Assembly: GCF_040739495.1 (NCBI RefSeq)
Contig: NZ_CP145263.1
Span: forward strand, 248,001 to 312,000
Length of the DNA stretch: 64,000 bases
Source: Staphylococcus capitis subsp. capitis
Lineage (GTDB): Bacteria; Bacillota; Bacilli; Staphylococcales; Staphylococcaceae
Direction: 5' to 3'
Shown here: positions 17,012 to 27,351 of the stretch, one piece after another
Position numbering within the stretch: position 1 is the stretch's first letter
Layout: the number at the start of each line of letters is the position of its first letter
Notes under the pieces: model-generated
What the model saw: only the letters and a program-made list of their open reading frames with translations
Told to the model about the DNA's origin: nothing
Databases searched by the model: none
Translations under genes and position numbers: made by a program

Positions 17012-17702
17012 TATATAAAATTATGCAAATATTTTGAATTGTGAAATACAATGTAATAGAATTCAACCAATCGTACTCGATTGAAAAGAGGTGAATGTGT
17101 GAATAAGTAACACATGTTACTAGAAAACTAGTTATATTTTAAATTTATCATGTGAGTCGATGATTGACGCAATTATGAAAGAAAGAATTTAAATGGTTTG
17201 GTTTAACCAATTCGTAATATCTCGTGTGACTTGCTTTATGAGTTAAGGACACTTAAACTCACAATGGCATGAATAAATAATTAGACCAATTTAATGAAAA
17301 GAAACTAAGAATTAAATGTTAAACAGTCCGAAATACTGTTCGCTAAGACGAGGTAACGAAGTCATAAAAGTATAACTTTTATTGTAGCGGGTATCATATG
17401 TATAGAATTCGTATCTGTCATGTTTAAAAAGGAGTCGAAGCCGATATCATTTGCCATATCGCGCGGTAAACAAATGATTTCTGAGTATAATAATAAAACT
17501 GAAACGGAAATATCTATTATCTTAGATAATCACAAGCAATGATTGTAGAAATTCACAGTAATAATGCAAGTGATTTAGTAAATTTATTATTAATAACAAA
17601 ATGACAGCTCAAAAATTAATTCAAAATATTTTTGCTTTCCCTGGAGCATCTAGTGGCGTTATTGATTTATTAAAATTCGCAATGATGTAGAGGTGTATCT
17701 CA
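17012..17702 (+). pseudogene. Gene-free stretch holding a decayed, unrecognised coding remnant
   Basis: No intact ORF covers these 690 bases. Coding-like fragments follow one another in different plus-strand frames: 17362-17541 reads SITFIVAGIICIEFVSVMFK and on to KTETEISIILDNHKQ; about 17535-17604 reads QAMIVEIHSNNASDLVNLLL; about 17595-17690 reads MTAQKLIQNIFAFPGASSGV ending LLKFAMM and a stop. Joined by small frameshifts they would make one continuous C-terminal protein segment. I cannot name the family. The part before 17350 has frequent stops in all frames. Confidence 0.45.
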
Positions 17703-18188
17703 ATGAGTAAGCGTGTTTATGATATAAAAGTAGAAAGGTATGACGGTTCTACTTACTTTTTAGAAGAATATAAAGGAAAGGTTCTTATTATCGTAAATAC
17801 AGCAACTAATTGCGCATTAAACGATCAATTTGAAGGATTGGAAACGTTATATCAAAAATATAAAAATGATGGATTAGTTGTTTTAAGTTTTCCTTGTAAT
17901 AACTTTGACAATCAAGAACCTGGGTCGATGGATGAAATCTACAATACTTACCGTCGACGGTTTGGTATTACATTTCCTATCCACTCGAAAACAATTGTAA
18001 ATGGTGACAATGAACATCCTTTATATACGCTTTTAAAATGCGAGAAACCTGGATTATTTGGTTCGCAAATTAAGTGGAACTTTACAAAGTTTGTTATTGA
18101 TAGAGAGGGTAAAGTAGTAGGCAAGTATCTTCCTTATGACTCTCCAGAAGAGATGGAGGAATTCATTAAAGAATTATTAAATGAATAA
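17703..18188 (+). CDS. Glutathione peroxidase family thiol peroxidase
   Basis: A 161-residue cytoplasmic peroxidase, most likely thioredoxin-linked as in other Firmicutes, reducing hydroperoxides. The catalytic Cys is C37 in NTATNCALNDQFEGLE. The Trp and Asn of the active site are in KWNFTKFVID. The usual CNQF glutamine is replaced: the motif reads FPCNNFDNQEPG (N67). The ATG follows AGAGGTG at good spacing. It has its own terminator downstream and a decayed gene upstream, so it appears monocistronic today. Confidence 0.88.
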   Translation: MSKRVYDIKVERYDGSTYFLEEYKGKVLIIVNTATNCALNDQFEGLETLYQKYKNDGLVVLSFPCNNFDNQEPGSMDEIYNTYRRRFGITFPIHSKTIVNGDNEHPLYTLLKCEKPGLFGSQIKWNFTKFVIDREGKVVGKYLPYDSPEEMEEFIKELLNE

Positions 18189-18203
18189 ATGATGATGTGT
18201 TAG

Positions 18204-18241
18204 CTCTCTTTTAAGTCGAAGTGACTTTTAAGAGAGTTTTT
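18204..18241 (+). terminator. Rho-independent terminator
   Basis: Stem CTCTCTTTTAAGTC (18204-18217) with GACTTTTAAGAGAG (18223-18236), two T-T mismatches inside, then TTTTTAG. Confidence 0.85.
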
Positions 18242-18287
18242 AGTATTTAATCTTTAAAAATTAATGATGAATATTTACACTGGTATC

Positions 18288-18356
18288 TTGACTTTCAAAT
18301 TAAAAGTAGTTAAAGTAGTAAACATAATTATTCTGACAATTCAGATAGGAATTTAA
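18288..18356 (+). promoter_or_regulatory. Candidate cysH promoter and CymR-like site
   Basis: -35 TTGACT (18288-18293), 17-bp spacer, -10-like TAAAGT (18311-18316). Downstream, ATAGGAATTTAAG (18344-18356) matches the conserved ATNGGAATT end of the Firmicute CymR motif, the repressor of sulfur-assimilation genes. The match is partial. Confidence 0.35.
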
Positions 18357-18398
18357 GTGTTTGAATGAATTTATGAAATGAGGGGGGATCATAAATTG

Positions 18399-19130
18399 AT
18401 GTCAGTAGATAAGATTACGTATGATAGTTTTACGGGTGATCCTTTTATCGACACTATCGATGCTGACGACCAAACCAAAGGTGCCTACCAAATATTAGAA
18501 TGGGCTTACCAAATCTATGGTGACGATATCGTCTATTCATGTAGTTTTGGGGCTGAAAGCATGGTGCTTATCGATTTAATTTATCAAATTAAACCAGATG
18601 CACAGATCGTCTTTTTAGATACAGACTTACATTTCCAAGAAACTTACGATTTAATTGATAGAGTGAAAGAGAAATATCCACGACTTCGAATTAAAATGAA
18701 AAAACCAGAACTTACATTAGAAGAACAGGCTAATAAATATAATCCCGCTCTATGGAAGAATAATCCTAATCAATGTTGTTATATTCGCAAGATTAAACCA
18801 CTTGAGGAAGTTTTATCTGGCGTGGTAGCATGGGTTTCAGGATTAAGACGTGCCCAATCACCAACACGTGCAAACACGGACTTTATTAATAAAGATGAAC
18901 GATTTAAATCAGTTAAAGTATGTCCGCTTATTTATTGGACTGAAGACGAGGTTTGGGACTATATCAAGAGCAATGATTTACCTTACAATGAATTGCATGA
19001 TCAACATTATCCTAGTATCGGTTGTATCCCTTGCACTGCACCAGTATTTGACTCAAATGATTCTCGTGCTGGCAGATGGTCTAATTTCGAAAAAACTGAA
19101 TGCGGCTTACATGTTGCAGACAAACCATAA
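18399..19130 (+). CDS. cysH: Phosphoadenylyl/adenylyl-sulfate reductase
   Basis: A 243-residue cytoplasmic enzyme that reduces APS or PAPS to sulfite with thioredoxin. The PP-loop type motif is [15 protein letters not shown]. The cysteine pairs CCYIRK and CIPC are present, so it should carry a 4Fe-4S cluster as in APS-type reductases. The C-terminal ECGLH holds the redox-active Cys. AGGGGGG (18381-18387) serves either a TTG at 18396 or the ATG at 18399; I use the ATG. It is the first gene of the sulfate assimilation cluster, followed by a 271-bp gap before cysJ. Confidence 0.93.
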   Translation: MSVDKITYDSFTGDPFIDTIDADDQTKGAYQILEWAYQIYGDDIVYSCSFGAESMVLIDLIYQIKPDAQIVFLDTDLHFQETYDLIDRVKEKYPRLRIKMKKPELTLEEQANKYNPALWKNNPNQCCYIRKIKPLEEVLSGVVAWVSGLRRAQSPTRANTDFINKDERFKSVKVCPLIYWTEDEVWDYIKSNDLPYNELHDQHYPSIGCIPCTAPVFDSNDSRAGRWSNFEKTECGLHVADKP

Positions 19131-19401
19131 TAAGGTAATCAAAATTTCTTGACTTCAAAACATAGTATTCCGATAAGATATAACCAAAAACTTACTTTGT
19201 TATAGTAAAACTCATTTAAAAAATGCTGAAGCATAAAATAATTCTCGGCTGTAAATGAATAGGGATGGATGTATTGTGTATCACTCTCTTTCATTTACTG
19301 TCGTGAATATTTAGTACATACTAGAATAAACGATATTGGAAACATTTTCAGAAATAAATATAAACAAATATCGGGATAATTAAGATAAGAGGTGTATATG
19401 A
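19131..19401 (+). promoter_or_regulatory. cysH-cysJ intergenic region with candidate second promoter
   Basis: No gene is visible. TTGACT (19149-19154), a 17-bp spacer and GATAAG (19172-19177) could be a promoter for the cysJ unit. ATTCC at 19167-19171 (GGAAT on the other strand) resembles half of a CymR-type site, and CATTTTCAGAAATAA (19343-19357) matches 11 of 15 CodY positions. Confidence 0.3.
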
Positions 19402-21267
19402 TTGAACTTAAGTGTCACTAATAGCCCCTTTACTGAAGGGCAAGCAGCACAGATTAATGAATTACTCCAAACTTTAACACCAGAACAACAAACTTGGTTA
19501 AGTGGCTACCTCATGGCAAACCAATCATCGAATGCTACAAGTGAGGGAGCTTCTGACAATATAGCATCATCTTCAACGTCTTCAGTAAGTCAAGAAACTG
19601 AAGCCATGTTACATCGAAAAGAGCCTGAAGTAACGCCAGAACAACGCTCGATTACTATTCTTTATGGTTCTGAAACAGGTAATGCACAAGGGTTAGCAGA
19701 AATCTTTGAAGAACGTTTATCTAACATTGGAAATGATGTCACACTTAAATCTATGGACGACTTCAAGCCTAAAGATCTTAAAAAAGTTGAAGATCTATTT
19801 ATTGTGACTGCAACGCATGGGGAAGGTGACCCTCCAGATAATGCTGTAGAATTGCATGAATATATCCATGGTCGTAAAGCGCCTAAATTAGATGGTGTAA
19901 GATTCTCAGTTTTAGCATTAGGAGACCAAACTTATGAATTCTTCTGTCAAACTGGTAAAGACTTTGATAACCGCCTTGTAGAATTAGGTGCTGAGAGAAT
20001 TTATGACCGTGTCGATTGCGATGTTGATTATGATGAAGACGCTGAAAAGTGGATGGCGAATGTCATCAATGCGATAGATTCAACACCAGCAGGCACTGAC
20101 AGTGAACAAGTGGTAAGTGAGTCTATTAAATCCGCAAAGGAGAAGAAATATTCAAAGTCTAATCCTTATGAAGCCGAAGTCTTAACGAATATTAATTTAA
20201 ATGGTAGAGGTTCAAATAAAGAAACAAGACACATTGAATTATTACTTGATAATTTCGGTGAAGAATATGAACCTGGCGATTGTATTGTTGTCTTACCTCA
20301 AAATGATCCAGCCCTCGTCGACTTGCTCGTCAGTACATTAGTATGGAGTCCGGACACGCAAGTGTTAATTAATGAAGATGGCGATACACTTAATTTTGAA
20401 GATGCATTAACTTCTCATTTTGAAATAACGAAGTTAACAAAACCTTTAGTTGAGAATGCGGCAACGTTCTTTAACAATGATGAACTTAGCGAGAAAGTTC
20501 AAGACAAGGAATGGATTCAAAATTATATAGAAGGTCGCGACCTCATTGATTTATTAAATGATTTTGCAACAACTGAACTCCAGCCAGAAAATATGTATCA
20601 ATTACTCAGAAAGTTACCACCGAGAGAGTACTCAATTTCAAGTAGTTATAAAGCAACGCCTGATGAGGTGCATATTACGGTGGGCGCTGTAAGATATAAC
20701 GCGCATGGTCGTGATCGTACAGGTGTATGCTCAGTACAGTTTGCGGAGAGAATTCAAGAAGGTGATACGGTTCCAATTTACTTGAAACGTAATCCAAATT
20801 TTAAATTCCCTCAAAACGAAGAGACCCCAGTGATTATGATAGGTCCGGGAACTGGTGTTGCGCCATTCAGATCTTATATGCAAGAACGTGAAGAGCTAGG
20901 ATTTGAAGGTCATACATGGCTATTCTTTGGTGAACAACATTTCACTACTGATTTCTTATACCAAACTGAATGGCAAGAATGGCTCAATGATGGCACCCTC
21001 TCTAAGTTAGATGTGGCATTTTCAAGAGATACGGATCAAAAAGTGTATGTACAGCATAAAATTGCTGAAAATAGTGAGCAATTTAATCAATGGATTGAAA
21101 ATGGTGCAGCGATTTATGTGTGCGGTGATGAGAGTAAGATGGCTAAGGATGTTCATCAAGCTATTCGTAATGTATTAGTGAAAGAACAAAATCTTTCTGA
21201 AGAAGATGCAGAAGAATACTTGAAGCAATTGAAACGAGATAAGAGATATCAACGAGACGTGTATTAA
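19402..21267 (+). CDS. cysJ: Sulfite reductase (NADPH) flavoprotein alpha-component
   Basis: A 621-residue diflavin reductase that passes electrons from NADPH through FAD and FMN to CysI. The flavodoxin domain is at about residues 75-220 ([13 protein letters not shown]). The FAD-binding and NADPH domains fill the rest ([10 protein letters not shown] for [20 protein letters not shown] and [13 protein letters not shown] for NADPH). It ends in the typical RDVY. The start is a TTG at 19402 behind AAGAGGTG (19387-19394); it yields the family N-terminus [10 protein letters not shown]. It sits 19 bp ahead of cysI. Confidence 0.95.
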   Translation: MNLSVTNSPFTEGQAAQINELLQTLTPEQQTWLSGYLMANQSSNATSEGASDNIASSSTSSVSQETEAMLHRKEPEVTPEQRSITILYGSETGNAQGLAEIFEERLSNIGNDVTLKSMDDFKPKDLKKVEDLFIVTATHGEGDPPDNAVELHEYIHGRKAPKLDGVRFSVLALGDQTYEFFCQTGKDFDNRLVELGAERIYDRVDCDVDYDEDAEKWMANVINAIDSTPAGTDSEQVVSESIKSAKEKKYSKSNPYEAEVLTNINLNGRGSNKETRHIELLLDNFGEEYEPGDCIVVLPQNDPALVDLLVSTLVWSPDTQVLINEDGDTLNFEDALTSHFEITKLTKPLVENAATFFNNDELSEKVQDKEWIQNYIEGRDLIDLLNDFATTELQPENMYQLLRKLPPREYSISSSYKATPDEVHITVGAVRYNAHGRDRTGVCSVQFAERIQEGDTVPIYLKRNPNFKFPQNEETPVIMIGPGTGVAPFRSYMQEREELGFEGHTWLFFGEQHFTTDFLYQTEWQEWLNDGTLSKLDVAFSRDTDQKVYVQHKIAENSEQFNQWIENGAAIYVCGDESKMAKDVHQAIRNVLVKEQNLSEEDAEEYLKQLKRDKRYQRDVY

Positions 21268-21286
21268 TAGAAAGGATGGGGGATAC

Positions 21287-22873
21287 ATGGCTAGAACAAA
21301 TAAACAAATTTCAGAAGAACTTGATAAGAATCTTGATGAAATGGAATTTTTAAAAGCCGACAGTGATTTTCTACGTGGAACAATCGAACAAGGGCTTGCC
21401 GATCCAATTACGGGCTCAATTTCACAAGATGACGCTAAGCTATTAAAGTTCCACGGAAGTTACATGCAAGACGATAGAGATTTAAGAGATGAACGTCGTA
21501 AACAAAAATTAGAACCAGCATATAGTTTTATGATACGTGTTCGTGTACCAGGGGGGAAAGCGACACCAAATCAATGGATTGCTATGGATGAAATCTCTAA
21601 TAATCATGCTAATCAAACGATTAAATTGACCACAAGACAGGCATTTCAATTTCACGGAATTTTAAAGCGTAACTTAAAACAGTCTATGAAGGAGATCAAC
21701 GACTCTGTCTTAGATTCAATAGCTGCTTGTGGCGATGTAAATCGTAATACGATGTGTAACCCAAATCCCTATCAATCTAAAGTTCACAAAGAAGTGAACA
21801 CATATGCTACTGACATTAGTAATCATTTACTTCCAAGAACTGGCGCATATCATGAAATTTGGCTAGATGGCGAGAAAGTATTAGATTCCAGTGAGGAAAA
21901 GGAGCCGATATACGGTAATACGTATCTACCACGTAAATTTAAAATCGGTATTGCTGTACCACCCTCTAACGATATCGATGTCTATTCACAAGATATCGGA
22001 CTTATTGCTATTGTAGATAACGATGAATTACTAGGATTTAATGTCACGATTGGTGGAGGTATGGGTATGACTCACGGTAATACTCAAACGTATCCACAAC
22101 TAGGGCGTTTAATAGGATTCATACCAAAAGAAAAAGCCGTAGATGTTTGTGAAAAGCTTTTAACAATTCAAAGAGATTACGGTAATCGTGAAAATCGTAA
22201 AAATGCACGCTTTAAATATACAGTCGATCGTCTTGGTGAAGCTTGGGTCAAAGAAGAATTGAACCGTCGATTAGGATGGGATATTGAAGATGCACGTGAC
22301 TTTGAATTTGAACATAATGGTGATCGTTTAGGTTGGATTGAGGGTAATGGCAATTGGAATTTTACGTTGTTTATTCAAAATGGACGAGTCAAAGATACTG
22401 AAGATTATAAATTGAAAACAGCACTTAGAGAAATTGCTGAAATGCATACAGGTGACTTCAGATTATCACCGAATCAAAATTTAGTAATCGCTAACGTTAC
22501 ACCTGAGAAAAAAGATGAAATCCAAGCTATCATTGATAAGTATGGTCTTACAGATGGTAAGAACTATACTGGATTACGTAGAAACTCTATGGCATGTGTA
22601 GCCTTTCCAACTTGTGGATTAGCGATGGCAGAATCGGAAAGATACTTACCATCTTTAATCTCTAAAATTGAAGATTTATTAGATGAAGCTGGAGTTCAGG
22701 AAGAAGAAATTACAATCCGTATGACAGGATGTCCAAATGGTTGTGCAAGACCTGCACTTGCTGAAGTCGCATTTATCGGAAAAGCACCTGGTAAATATAA
22801 CATGTATTTAGGTGGTGGCTTCAAAGGTGAGCGTCTCAATAAATTGTATAAAGAAAATATCGGTGAAAATTAA
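21287..22873 (+). CDS. cysI: Sulfite reductase hemoprotein beta-component, C-terminally truncated by a stop codon
   Basis: The 528-residue ORF encodes the siroheme/4Fe-4S subunit that reduces sulfite to sulfide. The ligand cysteines are present: [16 protein letters not shown] and [10 protein letters not shown]. The reading frame stops at TAA 22871-22873 after KENIGEN. The same frame then continues without a break for 43 codons ([20 protein letters not shown], then [10 protein letters not shown], then VHDGRDFHS) to TAA 23003-23005. The restored protein would be 572 residues, the usual CysI length. I infer a nonsense change in a full-length gene, most simply GAA to TAA. Confidence 0.9.
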   Translation: MARTNKQISEELDKNLDEMEFLKADSDFLRGTIEQGLADPITGSISQDDAKLLKFHGSYMQDDRDLRDERRKQKLEPAYSFMIRVRVPGGKATPNQWIAMDEISNNHANQTIKLTTRQAFQFHGILKRNLKQSMKEINDSVLDSIAACGDVNRNTMCNPNPYQSKVHKEVNTYATDISNHLLPRTGAYHEIWLDGEKVLDSSEEKEPIYGNTYLPRKFKIGIAVPPSNDIDVYSQDIGLIAIVDNDELLGFNVTIGGGMGMTHGNTQTYPQLGRLIGFIPKEKAVDVCEKLLTIQRDYGNRENRKNARFKYTVDRLGEAWVKEELNRRLGWDIEDARDFEFEHNGDRLGWIEGNGNWNFTLFIQNGRVKDTEDYKLKTALREIAEMHTGDFRLSPNQNLVIANVTPEKKDEIQAIIDKYGLTDGKNYTGLRRNSMACVAFPTCGLAMAESERYLPSLISKIEDLLDEAGVQEEEITIRMTGCPNGCARPALAEVAFIGKAPGKYNMYLGGGFKGERLNKLYKENIGEN

Positions 22874-23005
22874 ATATTAGAAAGTTTACGTCCATTGTTG
22901 ATGAGTTACGGTAAAGAACGACTCGAAGGCGAGCACTTTGGTGATTTCGTCATACGTTCAGGTGTGGTAGCAAAAGTCCATGATGGTCGCGACTTCCATA
23001 GCTAA
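22874..23005 (+). pseudogene. cysI: Untranslated 3' portion of cysI
   Basis: In-frame continuation past the premature TAA. It encodes the conserved CysI C-terminus, including [15 protein letters not shown], and ends at 23005, 20 bp before the sumT start region. Confidence 0.8.
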
Positions 23006-23026
23006 TCTAAAGGGGGAGTGATTAAT

Positions 23027-23806
23027 ATGGGCAAGGTATTTCTAGTTGGTGCAGGTCCTGGTGATCCTGATTTATTAACAATTAAAGGTTTAAAAGCAAT
23101 TAAAAAAGCAGATGTGATTCTTTACGATCGTTTGATTAATAAAGAAATTTTAGAATTCGCCTCTCCTTCCACCAAATTCTTTTATTGTGGTAAAGATCCT
23201 AATAAGCATTCATTACCACAAGAAGAAACGAATAAAATGATGGTCACTTTAGCTAAGAAAGGGCATACTGTTACACGATTAAAAGGTGGCGATCCTTTCG
23301 TCTTTGGTAGAGGTGGCGAAGAAGCGGAAGTACTAGCAAATCACAATATTCCGTTTGAAATTGTACCTGGTATTACATCGGGTATTGCTGCACCAGCATA
23401 CGCAGGTATACCTGTCACTCACAGAGATTTTAGTTCATCTGTCGCATTCGTAACCGCAGTCAATAAATCAGGTATGGATAAAGAACAATATTGGGAACAT
23501 TTAGCGAATGGACCAGAAACGTTATGCGTTTATATGGGAGTTAAACGACTTCCAGAAATTTGTGATTTATTAACGAAACATGGTCGTTCATCAGAAACAC
23601 CAGTCGCACTCGTTCACATGGGTACATCAATACGACAAAAAACGATTACTGGTACACTTGGTAATATTGTAGATAAGGCACATCAAATAACGAACCCAGC
23701 TATGATCATCATTGGTGATGTAGTTCGTATGCGAGAGAAGATCAATTGGTTTGTGGAGCAAGCTGATGTAAACAAATTATCAATTCCTAAAGTGACATCT
23801 AAATAG
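23027..23806 (+). CDS. cobA: Uroporphyrinogen-III C-methyltransferase
   Basis: A 259-residue SUMT that methylates uroporphyrinogen III with SAM to precorrin-2, the first step of siroheme synthesis needed by CysI. Signatures are VGAGPGDPDLLTIKG (residues 6-20), RLKGGDPFVFGRGGEE and PGITSGIAAPAYAGIPVTHR. The ATG at 23027 follows AAAGGGGG (23009-23016); the in-frame GTG at 23018 is too close to it. It is a single-domain enzyme, not fused to CysG. Confidence 0.95.
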   Translation: MGKVFLVGAGPGDPDLLTIKGLKAIKKADVILYDRLINKEILEFASPSTKFFYCGKDPNKHSLPQEETNKMMVTLAKKGHTVTRLKGGDPFVFGRGGEEAEVLANHNIPFEIVPGITSGIAAPAYAGIPVTHRDFSSSVAFVTAVNKSGMDKEQYWEHLANGPETLCVYMGVKRLPEICDLLTKHGRSSETPVALVHMGTSIRQKTITGTLGNIVDKAHQITNPAMIIIGDVVRMREKINWFVEQADVNKLSIPKVTSK

Positions 23807-23827
23807 GACTGTTTTAGTTTTATCATT

Positions 23828-23842
23828 TATTTTCTGAAAATG
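23828..23842 (+). promoter_or_regulatory. CodY-like box
   Basis: TATTTTCTGAAAATG matches 13 of 15 positions of the CodY consensus AATTTTCWGAAAATT. It lies 48 bp ahead of the precorrin-2 dehydrogenase start. Confidence 0.45.
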
Positions 23843-23889
23843 AAGAAAAATAGTAAGATGAATATGACAAATACGAGGAGGGATTTACC

Positions 23890-24498
23890 GTGAATATGCC
23901 ATTAATGTTAGATTTAACAAACAAAAAAGTTGTCGTTGTCGGTGGTGGAAAAATTGCTACACGACGTATTAAAACATTGTTAAATTACACAGAACATATT
24001 CACGTTGTAAGCCCGGCTATCACTAATCAAATAGCACAATGGGTTGAAACTCAGCGCATCACTTATTTGGAAAAATGTTTCGAACCTACTGATATTGAAG
24101 AGGCAGATATGGTAATTGCTGCTACCAATCACTCAGAGGTCAATGAAGAGGTAAGGTTATCAGTACCTGAACATGTGTTATTTAATCATGCAGAACAATC
24201 TGAATTAGGTAATGTTACGTTTCCTAATGTTTTTCGAAGGGATCGCTTAACGATTAGTGTATCCACTGAAGGTGCAAGTCCAAAGTTAGGACAACGTATT
24301 ATTAATCATTTAGAGGATACATATAATGAGGAGTATGTAACTTATGTTCAATTTCTATATGAAAGTAGACAATACATTAAAGCACTCAGCATAGAGCCAT
24401 CTGATAAACATGCGTTACTTGAACAAATTTTATCAGACACATATTTAGATGAGAATAAGCAACATGAATTCATCCGATGGCTTCAATCACAGGTTTAA
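23890..24498 (+). CDS. Precorrin-2 dehydrogenase / siroheme synthase N-terminal domain
   Basis: A 202-residue SirC/YlnF-type protein that oxidises precorrin-2 to sirohydrochlorin with NAD. The Rossmann motif VVVVGGGKIATRRI is at about residues 14-27, and FPNVFRRDRLTISVSTEGASP is the central family block. The GTG at 23890 follows GGAGGG with good spacing; an ATG two codons on is an alternative. I see no separate chelatase in the window, so iron insertion may be done by this protein or by a gene elsewhere. Confidence 0.88.
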   Translation: MNMPLMLDLTNKKVVVVGGGKIATRRIKTLLNYTEHIHVVSPAITNQIAQWVETQRITYLEKCFEPTDIEEADMVIAATNHSEVNEEVRLSVPEHVLFNHAEQSELGNVTFPNVFRRDRLTISVSTEGASPKLGQRIINHLEDTYNEEYVTYVQFLYESRQYIKALSIEPSDKHALLEQILSDTYLDENKQHEFIRWLQSQV

Positions 24499-24521
24499 TG
24501 AAGAATGGGGGAATTTGATAT

Positions 24522-25418
24522 ATGCGCAAAGTATTAATATTCGCAATAGCGGGATTTTTAGCACAACTTGTAGATGGGTCACTCGGCATGGGATTTGGTG
24601 CATCATCATCCATTTTACTCACTTATGGTATTGCGCCAGCAGTAGTTTCTGCAACAGTTCATTTCTCAGAAATTGCTACCACTGCAGCTTCTGGTACATC
24701 TCATTGGAAATTTGAAAATGTTCATAAGCCAACGATGTTAAAGCTTGCGATACCTGGTTCTATTTCAGCCTTCATAGGTGCAGGCGTTTTAACGTTTATT
24801 CACGGTAATTATATTAAACCATTCATTGCACTCTTTTTATTAAGCATGGGATTCTATATTTTATATCAATTCTTATTTAAAAGAACACATGAACACCATA
24901 CGCATGTTGGTGATTTGAGTAGTTTCAAAGTGATTCCACAAGGTGCGATTGCAGGCTTCTTAGATGCTATCGGTGGTGGAGGCTGGGGCCCAGTGAATAC
25001 ACCGCTCTTACTTTCAAGCAAGAAAATTCAACCACGTTATGCGATTGGTACGGTTTCAGCTAGTGAATTCTTTGTTACATCTTCTGCAGCAATAAGTTTT
25101 ATTATATTTTTAGGATTAACTCAGATTAACTGGTTTGCTGTCATTGCACTAAGTGTTGGTGGCATGCTAGCTGCTCCAATTTCAGCATATTTAGTTAAAA
25201 TTTTACCTATAAATATTTTAGCAATATGTGTGGGTGGGTTAATTATTTTCACAAATAGTAATGCATTATTAAGTTATTTTATTAAAGATACAACAATCTC
25301 AAATACAGTTAGATGTATTATTTTAGCAGCAATTATTGTTTTACCCATCGTTCAGGTGATTCGAAACAAGAAATTGTCTTTTTCTTACAAGAAAAGCCGA
25401 GTAAACAAATATAATTAA
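24522..25418 (+). CDS. TauE/SafE family anion permease
   Basis: A 298-residue membrane protein with about eight helices. The two TauE repeat signatures are DGSLGMGFGASSSILL and DAIGGGGWGPVNTPLLL. Within a sulfate assimilation cluster such proteins are thought to import sulfate or export sulfite; the direction cannot be read from sequence. It lies 23 bp after the dehydrogenase and 23 bp before sat, so it is within the operon. Confidence 0.85.
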   Translation: MRKVLIFAIAGFLAQLVDGSLGMGFGASSSILLTYGIAPAVVSATVHFSEIATTAASGTSHWKFENVHKPTMLKLAIPGSISAFIGAGVLTFIHGNYIKPFIALFLLSMGFYILYQFLFKRTHEHHTHVGDLSSFKVIPQGAIAGFLDAIGGGGWGPVNTPLLLSSKKIQPRYAIGTVSASEFFVTSSAAISFIIFLGLTQINWFAVIALSVGGMLAAPISAYLVKILPINILAICVGGLIIFTNSNALLSYFIKDTTISNTVRCIILAAIIVLPIVQVIRNKKLSFSYKKSRVNKYN

Positions 25419-25441
25419 TTGGATAAAGGGGTTATAAAACG

Positions 25442-26619
25442 ATGTCTAAAAATGAAGAAGTAATTAACTATACAATTCAACCACATGGTTGTGAATTAAT
25501 TAACCGAGTTGTTGAAGGTGAAGAAAGAGAACGTTTAATTAATGAAGCATCATCATATAAATCGATTACTTTGAATCCTTGGGGTATTTCAGATTTAGAA
25601 TTAATTGGTATTGGTGGTTTTAGTCCATTAACAGGATTTATGAATAAAGCAGACTATACCAAAGTAGTCGAAGATACTCATTTAGAAAATGGATTAGTAT
25701 GGAGTATTCCCATTACTTTACCAGTATCTGAAGAAGAAGCGAATCAATTAGAAATTGGTGATGACATTGCTTTATACGGTGAAGATGGCGAATTATATGG
25801 AACATTAAAATTAGAAGAGAAATATACGTATGATAAAGAAAAAGAAGCAAAATTAGTCTATGGAACTACTGAAGAACAACATCCAGGTGTCAAAAAGTGT
25901 ATGAAAAAGGTGATGTGTACTTAGCTGGACCTATTCAATTAATCAATCGCCCTAAACATGATGAATTTTCTGATTATCATCTAGATCCATCTGAAACAAG
26001 ACAATTATTCCATGATTTAGGTTGGAAAACGGTTGTCGGATTCCAAACTAGAAATCCAGTTCATCGTGCACATGAATATATCCAGAAATCAGCTTTAGAA
26101 ATTGTAGATGGATTACTTCTCAATCCTTTAGTTGGAGAAACTAAATCAGATGATATACCTGCTGATGTTCGTATGGAAAGTTATCAAGCTATCCTCAAAA
26201 ATTATTTCCCTGAAAATAGAGCACGACTAGTGATTTATCCTGCAGCAATGCGCTATGCGGGCCCTCGTGAAGCAATATTGCACGCAACAGTGCGTAAGAA
26301 TTATGGTTGTACACACTTTATAATGGGACGTGATCATGCGGGTGTGGGTGATTACTATGGCACATATGAAGCGCAAGAGCTTATCACTCAATTTGAAGAT
26401 GAACTAGATATTCAAATCTTAAAATTTGAACATGCTTTTTATTGTGAAGCATGCGTTAATATGGCGACGGCTAAGACGTGCCCTCATGATGCCTCTCAAC
26501 ATTTACATTTAAGCGGTACAAAAGTTAGAGAAAAATTACGTAACGGAGAATCCTTGCCGACTCAATTTTCAAGACCAGAAGTCGCTGAAGTACTAATTAG
26601 AGGTTTACGAGAAAAATAA
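25442..26619 (+). pseudogene. sat: Sulfate adenylyltransferase, interrupted by a frameshift
   Basis: Two overlapping ORFs (25442-25924 and 25897-26619) together cover an ATP sulfurylase. The first ends [14 protein letters not shown]; the second begins [13 protein letters not shown]. The junction is GTC AAAAA GTG (A run 25892-25896); a sixth A would give [17 protein letters not shown] and a continuous 392-residue protein, the normal length. Active-site motifs are split across the break: the N-terminal [19 protein letters not shown] lies before it and [20 protein letters not shown] lie after it. The product would activate sulfate to APS. A sequencing error in a short homopolymer must be excluded. 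Confidence 0.85.
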
Positions 26620-26640
26620 TAAAGTAAAAGGAGAGATAGC

Positions 26641-27240
26641 ATGAGTGAATCTAACAATATTACTTGGCATGATTCAGAAGTGACGAAAGAAGAAAGACAA
26701 AATTGTAATGGTCATAAAAGTGCAGTTATTTGGTTTACGGGGTTATCTGGTTCAGGTAAATCGACCGTTTCTGTCGCTTTAGAAAAAGCGCTATTCAATG
26801 AAGGAAAGCAAACATATCGTTTAGACGGGGATAATGTGCGTCATGGTCTTAATAAAAATTTAGGATTTAGTCCTGAAGATCGTACTGAAAACATACGCCG
26901 TATAGGTGAAGTTGCCAAACTCATGGTTGATGCAGGTTCAATCACTGTGACAGCTTTCATTTCACCGTATAAACAAGATCGCGATAATGTACGCGCGATT
27001 CTCGAAGATGATGAATTTATAGAAGTATATACGAAATGTAGTGTTGAAGAATGTGAGAACCGCGATCCTAAAGGATTGTATAAGAAAGCACGCTCTGGAG
27101 AAATTCCTGAGTTTACAGGTATTAGCGCCCCTTATGAAGCTCCAGATCATCCAGAAATCATTTTAGATACTGAACATGAATCAATTAATCAATCAGTTGA
27201 TCGTGTGATTCAATACCTTAAGCAACATCAATATATTTAA
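26641..27240 (+). CDS. cysC: Adenylyl-sulfate kinase
   Basis: A 199-residue APS kinase forming PAPS. The P-loop is GLSGSGKST (about residues 34-42), followed by [21 protein letters not shown] and [13 protein letters not shown], the APS-binding blocks, and the [13 protein letters not shown] loop. It is the last gene of the sulfate cluster, 21 bp after sat, with a terminator behind. Confidence 0.95.
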   Translation: MSESNNITWHDSEVTKEERQNCNGHKSAVIWFTGLSGSGKSTVSVALEKALFNEGKQTYRLDGDNVRHGLNKNLGFSPEDRTENIRRIGEVAKLMVDAGSITVTAFISPYKQDRDNVRAILEDDEFIEVYTKCSVEECENRDPKGLYKKARSGEIPEFTGISAPYEAPDHPEIILDTEHESINQSVDRVIQYLKQHQYI

Positions 27241-27245
27241 CTAAC

Positions 27246-27278
27246 AAGCATGTATGTCAATGAACATACATGCTTTAT
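27246..27278 (+). terminator. Terminator of the sulfate assimilation cluster
   Basis: Perfect 12-bp stem AAGCATGTATGT (27246-27257) with ACATACATGCTT (27264-27275); the T tract is short. Confidence 0.75.
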
Positions 27279-27337
27279 GTTTGAATTGTTATATGTCTAT
27301 ACATATTTTTTATTTTGAAAATCTTTGTTACAATTAT

Positions 27338-27351
27338 GGAAAGCGCTTACA
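27338..27351 (+). promoter_or_regulatory. cre site upstream of the citrate transporter
   Basis: GGAAAGCGCTTACA matches 12 of 14 positions of the cre palindrome TGTAAGCGCTTACA bound by CcpA. It lies about 136 bp ahead of the transporter start and suggests repression when glucose is present. Confidence 0.65.
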
